DNA from: an archaeon
GTDB lineage: Archaea; Thermoplasmatota; Thermoplasmata; JAJSAE01
Direction of reading: 5' to 3'
NCBI GenBank assembly: GCA_024281315.1
Contig: JAJSAE010000093.1
Location: 1-37,838 of the forward strand
Length of the DNA: 37,838 nucleotides
Below are positions 1-9,300 of the stretch, piece after piece; position 1 is the first letter of the stretch, and every line of letters begins with the position of its first letter. Made by a program: the position numbers and the translations under genes. The notes beneath the pieces are model-generated. The model was not told the origin of the DNA and searched no databases. It saw nothing but the letters and a program-made list of their open reading frames with translations.

Positions 1-3000
1 GTCATTTATCCAGACATTTGCTGCGTTTACCGATGCAGTATTGTTATACCATATCGTATAGGTCAGATTTGTACCGGGTAAGGCATGAGCCGCACTTACC
101 ATCTTTAGAGTGGTCAGAGCGGTTATCTCGGTGCTCACACTGTCGGAAAGACTCTCATACCCGTACTCGAGATAAACATAGTTGATGAGAATGTCTCCTT
201 CTGACGCACTATTACTAACCTGCACCGTTATAGTGAGAACATAATCTCCGGGCCCGACATTAACAAAGTGCCATGTAGTTCCGGTCCGGTTCCCTTCCGA
301 ACTGCTGTTCACAAAGGTCACATCAGACGGCAGGGTATCGTTTATCCAGACATCATCCGCAATACCGTGGCCGGTGTTATTATAGTAAATCGTGTAGTTG
401 AGGAACATCCCCGGACTCGCAACCGCATGGTCCACCGTCTTAATCAGATTAAACACAGGCCTTATTATATGGGTGACAGCGGTATCATTACCTCCGTAGT
501 ATGTAGTGAAGGGAGTGGTATAATTTGACTCCGCCGCATTCACAAGGTCCACATTGTCAGGAGTGGTCGAGAGCACGCGTACCGTTATGGTAAGGGTGTG
601 GGAACCGGGAGCAACATTCGTAAAGTGCCAGATATAAAGATTACCTGTGCGGCTCTCGTATGGCTGACTTGAGGAAAGATATGGTGCCTCAGGAGGTAGA
701 GTATCGTTTATCCATAAATCGGAAGCGATGCCGCTACCGGTATTATCGAATGTTATGGTGTAAACAAGCGTATCGCCGGGATATGCAGTAACAAGGTCAA
801 CACTCTTCTGAATAGATATAATAGGCCGTGTGACGATTGTTGATGCGGAGTCCGAACTCGGCACCATTGGCAGGCCGTTCTGGGCCGAATATTCGCATGT
901 AACCTCATTGACAAGGGCCGTTCCGTCATCCATATCTCCAACACTAACCGTTACGGTAAAGCTGTGAGGGCCGGGAGCAACAGCAGTAAAGTGCCACGAC
1001 ATTCCGGTTCTTGCTCCTTCCTCACTGCTTGTCACAAAAGTAACACCCGCGGGAAGTGTGTCATTTATCCACACATCTCCCGCCACACCGGTTCCGGTAT
1101 TGTTATAGTACAGAGTATAAACCAGAGTGCCGCCGGGATAAACCGTTGCCAGGTCCACAACCTTTGAAACCGTTATACTCGGTGCGTTCACCAGAGTGTT
1201 TGCGGAATCGTTCGATTCTTCCAGTGATACACCGGCAGTGGTAGTATAATTAAGGAATACCCAATTTGTAAGAGATGCGGATTGGGTGTCAGCTGGAATA
1301 TGCACCGTGATTGTAAGCGCATGAAGGCCGGGGGAAACATCCGTAAGGTGCCACACATAATCGGCAATCCTGTGCGGCTCGTCGCTACTGGTTACGAATG
1401 TAAGACCTGCGGGAAGAGTATCGTTTATCCATATGTCGCCCGCACTGGCATGACCGGTGTTGTTGTAATATATCGTGTAGTTAAGGTAATCTCCAGGACT
1501 TGCTGTACTCATGTTAACTACCTTCTCCACGGAAATCATCGGACGATACACCAGCGTGCTCGCACTATCCGTACTCCTCGGGCCGTTCAGACCAGTGTTC
1601 ACAAGATAGTCAAGAGAAGCCGTATTGACAAGGGTGGTGTTGTCCGCAATAGATGAGTCTATAACAGCGGTGAAGTAGAAACTGTGAAGCCCGGGAACAA
1701 TATTGTTGAAGACAAACTGTCCGGGGCTTACCATTGTTCCGCCGGCATCCGTATAATTGCCGGATAATGGTGTTAGGCCTGAAGGCAGGGTATCGTTTAT
1801 CCAGACCGTAGTAGCGACTCCCGACCCAGTGTTATTGAAATAGATGGTATAATTAAGGACATCCCCTACTGTTGCAACGGATAGATCCACCTGCTTCACA
1901 ATCTCTATAACTGGCGAAATTACAGTGGTAAGAGCCTGTGCATCGGTTCTACCATAAGAATTGCCGGCATAACTTGAATACTCACATATCACATCGTTAA
2001 TCAAAGCATCTCCGTCCAGAGCAGTGGCGGGGACCGTGAAGTTAACTGTAATATAATGACTGCCAACAGGAACATCGGTAAAGTGCCACAAAAGAACTGT
2101 AGAATCAGGAAGCGTATCATTTATCCACACATCTGCCGCAGAGAGGTTGCCTGTATTATTGTAATAGATAGTGTATGTCAGAACATCGCCAGGATACGCA
2201 GTTGTCGAACTGACAATCTTCTCAACTGTTATAATCGGCCGCACAATGGTAAATGTAGCGGTGTCGCTGGAATCCGTATTTATAAGGGGCTGGTGAGCAC
2301 TTCCCGTGTAGTTGCAGATTGCCGTGTTGGTCACTGAAACATTATCAACATTGGCAGTTACGAAAGCATAAACCTGGAAGGAATGACTTCCGGGTGTCAC
2401 ATCCGCGAAGTGCCACAAATATGCACCCCCCGTTACAGTTGGCAAAACCCCGCTGGTATCGTTGTAGTATAATAGCTGTATCGGAAGAGTATCATTTATC
2501 CACACATCGCCCGCCGCCCTGCTGCCGGTATTGTCATAAGAAATAGTATAAGCGATAATATCGCCGGGCTCCGCCTGAGGTGTCGAAACTGTTTTCTGAA
2601 CGGTAATTAGAGCACGACCCACAGTGGTAATGGCATAATCCGAGGAAGAAGGCATGGAAACCCCGCCTGCAGATGTATAGTCGCATGTAACCGTATTATT
2701 CAGTACCGTGCCATCTGCAGCAGTAGCATTTATCTGGGCCGTAATCTGGAAACTATGGGAACCGACAAGCACATTTGTGAAATGCCATGAGTAAGTGCTA
2801 CCGGAAATTGCAGGGGTTATGCCGCTGGTATTTGAGAGATATACCAAACCAGCAGGCATGGTATCATTTATCCATGCATCCGCAGCTAGGTCACTCCCTG
2901 TGTTATTGAAGTATATGGTATATGTTAGAATATCGCCAGGCTCAGCAAACGCCGTATCAACCGTCTTTGAAACCGTTATGGCCGGCGCCCTTACCCATGA

Positions 3001-6000
3001 TGTTGCTTCTGAAGAAGACTGCTGCATGAGATTGTCGGAATCATCGGTATAATTGAGGAAGACGACATTCCTCAGTTCCTGAGCGGGGGATGCGCCTGCA
3101 TCCACCCTTACAGTTATGTTAAGTGTGTTCAGGCTGTTGGCAGAGACATTGGTAAAGTGCCACCTGTAAACCTGACCGATATTACTCTCCGGGGAAACCA
3201 GAGTTGAGTTATAATAAGAAGAGTTAACGATAAAGACAACTCCATCGGGGAGCGTATCGTTTATCCACACATGGTTGGCCACAACATCCGCCGTGTTGTT
3301 GAAGTATATCGTGTAGTTGAGATATTCTCCGGCACTCACATAGGTTCTGTCGACAACCTTCGAAACAACGATTGCAGAAACGATGCTTTCTGCATAATCT
3401 GACTCACTGCCAACCTGCACGCCGTTTCCCGCAGTATAGTTGAGTACAACGGTATTGTTGAGCACGGTTCCGGAAGGGGTTCCTGAATTGACAAGTACAG
3501 TTATGTTAAAGGAATGCAAACCATTTGCAACTGCAGTGAAATTCCAGAAGTATGTGCTTCCTGAAGTGCTGTAAGTTGTTCCGCTGTCATCAGACTGGTA
3601 TGCCACATCAGCAGGCATGGTATCCATGACCATAACGGTTTGAGCGGAATCTCCGGTATTGTTAAATGAGATTGTATAAATCAGAAGAGCCCCTGGACTT
3701 ACAACGCCCTTATCAACGGTCTTATCAACCGATATAATGGGTCTGTGGATTGTGGTTGATGCGGTGTCAGAGCCGCCATCCCATACAACTCCGTTTGTGG
3801 AAGTATAGATAAGGCTCGCATTATTGGTAAGAACCGTCCCGTCATCCACGGACATATCAACCGTGCAGTTAATGAATAGTGTATTGGTGCTCAGGGCCGC
3901 AACGGTCAGATTCCAGAAATAAGTGAGACCGGACTGGCCAGTGGGCACAATTGAAGAGTTTCTGAAGGTTACACCCGCCGGAAGGAAATCAGTTATATCC
4001 ACATCCGCAGGAGAATGGCCGGTATTGTCGTACGAGATAATATATGTGAGGACATCTCCGGGATACGCATCCGTAAGGCTGACATCCTTGGTAACTGATA
4101 TTATCGGCCGGACCACAACGGTATGAGCCGTGTCGGAAGTTGTTGGATAAGAGTGGCCCCACTGGTCCACCACATCCGAGGTCACACTGTTTGTCAGGGA
4201 TTGCCCGTCGATTGCAGTGAGGTTCACGGAAACGGTAATGTTGAAACCGTGAATGCCGGGTGCGACATTGGTGAAATGCCAGGAGTATGTGGTGCCGCTT
4301 ACATTATGCGAAAGAGTGCTGTCATCGGATTGATATGCCACTCCATACGAAAGAGTATCGTTTATCCAGACATCTGAAGCAATATTGGTCCCTGTATTGT
4401 TGAAATAGATTGTATAGACCAGATTGTCTCCCGGTATGACATACTGCCTGTCAACAATCTTCTCCACCACAATATCGGGAATCGTAACCAGAGTGCTGGC
4501 CGTGTCGCTGGAGCCGGGATACTCGTGGCCGTTATCGGCGGTGTAATTAAGGGTAACATTGTTCACGAGGGTGTAGTTGTCCGGTGCGTTCAGATTCACC
4601 TGAACGGTAATTACGAAGGAGTGAGGGCCGGGCGCAACATCGCCGAAGACATACTGGTATGTGCTGCCGCTCTGGAAAGGAGTCTGGCCGCTGGTATCAT
4701 TGACATATGTAACATAATCCGGCAGCGTATCGTTAATCCAGACGGAAGATGCGTTTGCGGAACCGGTGTTATTAAAGAAGATCGTGTAATTGAGGTACTG
4801 CCCCTGACCTACCGTAAGGTGATCAACAACCTTTTGAACCTGTGTAACGGAAGATAAGACCTGTGTAACGGCGGTATCGTTTCCTCCGCTGTAGGGGGTC
4901 CCGCTGAGCTGTGCCGTGTAATTCATGAAGGCCGTGTTATTGAGCCATGTGCCATTGACAACAGAATCCAACACCCTGGCCCTCACGGTAATCTGGTTAT
5001 CCGAATAACCGGATGCCGTCAGATTGAAGTAGAGGGTCTGACCCGAAACCCCGGATGCGGACGAGTCAATATAGGTAACTCCGACCGGCAGAACATCGGT
5101 TATATTGACGGCGCATGAATCACTGCCGCTGTTGTTATAATAGAGAGTATAGGTTAATATGTCTCCTTGAAGTGCCGTGCTTCTGTCAACTGTTTTGGAG
5201 ACGCTCACAATCGGAATGCTGACAACCGTATCCGCAGAGTCGTTGTTATGCCATGAGTAACCGTTAGCCACCTCATAGTCAAGGGAAACATTGTTTATCA
5301 GATGTTCCCCGTCCGTAGCAGAAGGCATGACCTGAACGCTAACCCAGAACCAGTGCACACCCGGTGCGACATCTGTGAAATGCCAGGTATAGGTAGGCCA
5401 GACTCCCGTATATGTGCTGGCATTAGTATCATTGAAAGAAACATCTGTGGGGAATGTATCATTTATCCAGACATGTGTCGCATTCGTACTGCCGGTATTG
5501 TTGTAGTATATGGTGTAGTTGAGGGTGGTGTTATGGCCGGCCACAGGTGCGGAAACCGTTTTTATAACGATTATTTCAGGCGATGATATAAGCGTGTCGG
5601 CAGTATCGGAAACGGTCCATGTGTAGCCATTCAATACGGAGTAATCGAGAGCCACGGAGTTCGTAAGAAGGGCCCCATCGTAAACCGTATCATTAACGCG
5701 AACGGTAACGGTTATCTGGTAGTTTCCCGGAGCGAGATTGGAGTAATACCAGACATAATCGCCTATCCTGTTGGTCTCGTCGCTACTGTTAAGGAATGTC
5801 AATCCGTCCGGAATGATGTCCGTTATCCATACGGAAGAGGCATAAGCGCTCCCCGTATTATTGAAGTAGATAACATAGGAATAGGTATCGTTGACAAGAG
5901 CATTTGCAGGGCCGACTTTCTCCACGGAGATAATCGGGCGCTGGATAAGGGTGGTCGCGTTATCGCTCACCTGCGGCATGGGAATTCCATCAACGGATGC

Positions 6001-6305
6001 ATAATCACATGTAACATTATTAACAAGAATGGTTCCGTCCGAGGTTGTATCGTTAACTCTCACTGAGATGGTGAAGTTGTAGTTTCCCCTCTGAACATTG
6101 GAGAAATGCCAGTAGTAGGTCAGTCCGATGTTAGTATCGGGAGTTACGCTGGAACCCATGAATTCAACGCCTGCCGGAAGGGTGTCATTTATCCAGACAT
6201 CACCGGCAGTCCCCCCTCCGTTATCGTACTCAATGGTATAGGTGAGGAAGTCCATAGGATTTGCGACCAGCCGATCCACACTCTTATCAAGAGTTATGTG
6301 GGGCG
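1..6305 (-). repeat. Tandem DUF11 repeat array, 17 complete copies plus one cut by the window edge
   Basis: On the minus strand a recurring core reading Y-T-I-x-Y-x-N-T-G...V-W-I-N-D-T-L-P recurs about every 323-388 bases (108-129 residues). The WINDT-equivalent sites begin near 1, 331, 703, 1058, 1419, 1789, 2112, 2487, 2859, 3247, 3618, 3985, 4348, 4724, 5089, 5453, 5812 and 6179. Each copy continues with a WHFTNVxPGxHxFTITVxV-like strand and a VNNVTxxY segment, which is the DUF11 conserved repeat pattern. Copies are diverged in DNA, so this is an old array rather than a recent expansion. The copies at 3618, 3985 and 5089 have lost the WIND core. Confidence 0.9.
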
Positions 6306-9300
6306 CCTCCAGAGTGACATTGCACATTGAGCCGCCGTTGGCAGGAATGATGACCGTGCTGTTCGCACCGTGTTCGTTACCGGATGTAGCCTCCACGAGC
6401 ACATCTTCGCCGCCCTCATAGTAGGTCAGGTCAACCTGATATCTCCCGAGGGAGTCGCTGACCTGATAGAAGGAGTAGTTAAATCCGCCGGCAGTGTAAT
6501 TCACCCACACATCCGCACCGGGAACAACAGTATGGTTAAGACGGAGAATATATCCGTATATGGGATAGGGGTCGTTAACCGCAGTCGCATTGAGAATCAC
6601 AGGGTCCGGCTGGGAAGCATAGGTTCCCGTGTTGGTCCCGGCCAGGTCGTACGGAGTTCCGTCCTTTGCAGTAATATAGTAGGAAATGGTGTAATTCCCG
6701 CCTGCAGGATCAAGTTTAATATACCCTCTCCACGAGCCGTTAAGCCTGTCTCCGGCCGTGAGGTTCATGGGGATGTCATAATAGGAAGTGTCGTTCCAGT
6801 TCTTATAATGCAGAGTTACCGAATCAACATAGACATTATCGCTCACCTGCGCATCAACTCTCAGAAGGGTCCCGGATTCGTTAGTCATGTTGCTGTGAAG
6901 AATTGTCGGGGGCGTGTAGTCGGCGGTGACCTGTTCTTCGAGGGAGTAGGCAATTTCTTTTCCGGGCCATTCCGTCGCGGAAATCAGGTATCTGTAGGTC
7001 GTCCCGTTGACCGCAGATGTATCGTTATAATAATTATTCGTTGTTTGGCCGATATAAGCGGTAGTATAGGCATAGTTCGCCTGCTGGCCAGCGCGTGTAA
7101 AATATGAGGTGCGATATATTCTGTAAGCATAGGCGGTACTGCTGCTTTCCCAAGTGAGATTTACGGCATTCCCATTCTGACCAAGATTAACTGCGGAGAA
7201 GTTCACGGCAGCGGTCGGATTATCTCCTGCAAAAGTCCTGTTCATCGTAACATTTGCCTTCGGGAAATCACTTAGAGTGGTGTCCGCTTCGCCGTAATTG
7301 ACACCGTCCGTAGCAAAGAGATGGATGTTATCCCCGCTGACGCCGTACAGATCAATTCTGTAGTTGCTGTCGGCACCGGCAAGCGTATTGTTCCATGTGG
7401 TGTTCGTAGAGAGATCACTTGTTCTCAGATTTTTAGCCACGACAATCGCGCCTGTCACGGGAGTTACACCATCGGCCGCAAACACATAGCCTCTGAGAAG
7501 GCCGTCCGGCGGCGGGTCCGCCCTTGTGCCTCCGGTGTATGCTTCCATATCAAAGGATGAATCCGAGGTGTCGCCCATTCCGTTCCAGTTGACATAATGA
7601 ACATATACATCCGCAACATCGGCAGAGGTCATGCCCAGTTCCGCAAGAGAAAGCCCAACCTCGGTTCTGTTCATGTTGGAAGCCGCCGAAATCGTTCCGG
7701 AATTTGTCCAAGACCACAGACTCGGGTCCGAGCCGGTAAATTGCATGAGGGTTCGTGAGGTCAGGGTTCCGTATATGCCGGATAGCTTAATCATGTAATC
7801 CGCGCCGATGCCGCCGATTGTATATCCGGTTGACACATTCCTGTCAGAATCAATAAAGAACATCATGCTGCTCTCGCCCGTAATTTCCTCTTTTGGAACC
7901 CGCTGGAGTGCCGCATCCCGAGGCGCTTTGAAATTAAAGTTAGATACCTGTGTTTGAGGGGCAGGTTCTGCTGTATCCTTGGTAGTAGAACGGGTGACCG
8001 GGGGCACATAGGGAGTATTTACTTCCGGTACGGAGGTCCCGTGGAATATATCCGCGGTAACTCCCGCATAAAGGAAGGCACTGCCGCCCTGATTCACTGC
8101 GCTGTATGATGTCAGGTCCATATAAAGGGCTTCGGGAGATGTGGCCGGTGTTCCGTCCTTGTTCTGAGTATCGCTGGCCGGCTCATGTATAAGAGGAGCA
8201 AAAGCCCAATCCGAGAAGCCCCCGTCCACCACCATACCGGTCGGTGCCTCCAGAACATAGAAGTTCATCACATCCGAGAGTTCCGGATAAGCTATACCCG
8301 GGCTTGCAGCCGCCGAAGCAAGGCGCAGGCCGATGGTTTGTCCTCTCTCGGATTGAGGTGTATCAAGAGTTACAGAGAGATGAAGCGTGGAATTCGCCTC
8401 TATATTCAACGGCGGGTTAAGACGGACCGTTATGCCGTCGCCGTCAACAACACCAGTTCCTATTGACTGACCGTCCCTGAGAACGCCGAGAGAAAAGGCA
8501 GCCATGTCAGCGGTGCCAGTGGTTGTAAAATGAAGAGATGAAAGACTGGATGGGAATGAAAGTGTGGTGACGGCAAGGTCAAGAACGGTATTCTGCGCGC
8601 CCGTAATTACCTGAGTTGGATGAGCGACAGAGGATTCTATGTACATTGACCCACCGACATTACTTACCGCATAATCGGAGTGGTCCTGATTGCCCTGCGT
8701 GTCGGATGTGAAAAACATCACGGAAACCATGGGGGTTTCGTTGAGTTGAAGAAATTCCAGAGACATCCTGACCTCCATCTCAGAGCCTAAGGAATATGGG
8801 GTGGCAATCACGCCTGCACTCTCGAAACCGGCCCAATCGTAGTGATTATTTCCGTTAAAGGCATAAACGGATGTTCCGGTAACCGAGCCATCGTGACCGT
8901 CCACTTTTATCATGTAATCCGCACCGAAGTTCATCAAGGCATACCCTGTGCTGGAATCACTATCGGTGTCAATAAATATTCTTGTAACATCTCCTCGTTG
9001 GTCTCCGAACTGCGAACCGGTTACTCGCGTGTAGAAGTAAATGTTCCGAAAGTCGCTGACAACCTTCGTTTCCTCTATATTCACATTAGGGTTATACGGC
9101 TCGTCCGTAAGAGAATCATGATAAGAGGTTATGTTCTGCCAATCTCCGAACTGGCCGTCGGGAGATATTATTTCTCTGGGGGCCTGCGGAATGGGCATCA
9201 GGAACGGAATTGCAGCGGATAATAAGAGGACAAACACAAGGCCGATAACGGCATATGTGCTCCAGTCAAAGGTTTTCGGCGGATATCTCACCTTCAGCGG

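Noticed and set aside
1-6305. CRISPR-like or satellite-like periodicity
   Set aside because: The period is about 365 bases, copies are diverged in DNA and one open reading frame runs through them, so the periodicity comes from protein domains.
6370-7107. A 245-codon plus-strand open frame
   Set aside because: It mirrors the Fn3/Ig-like part of the giant minus-strand protein; its Val/Ile/Gly/Arg-rich composition is what an antisense reading of such repeats gives.
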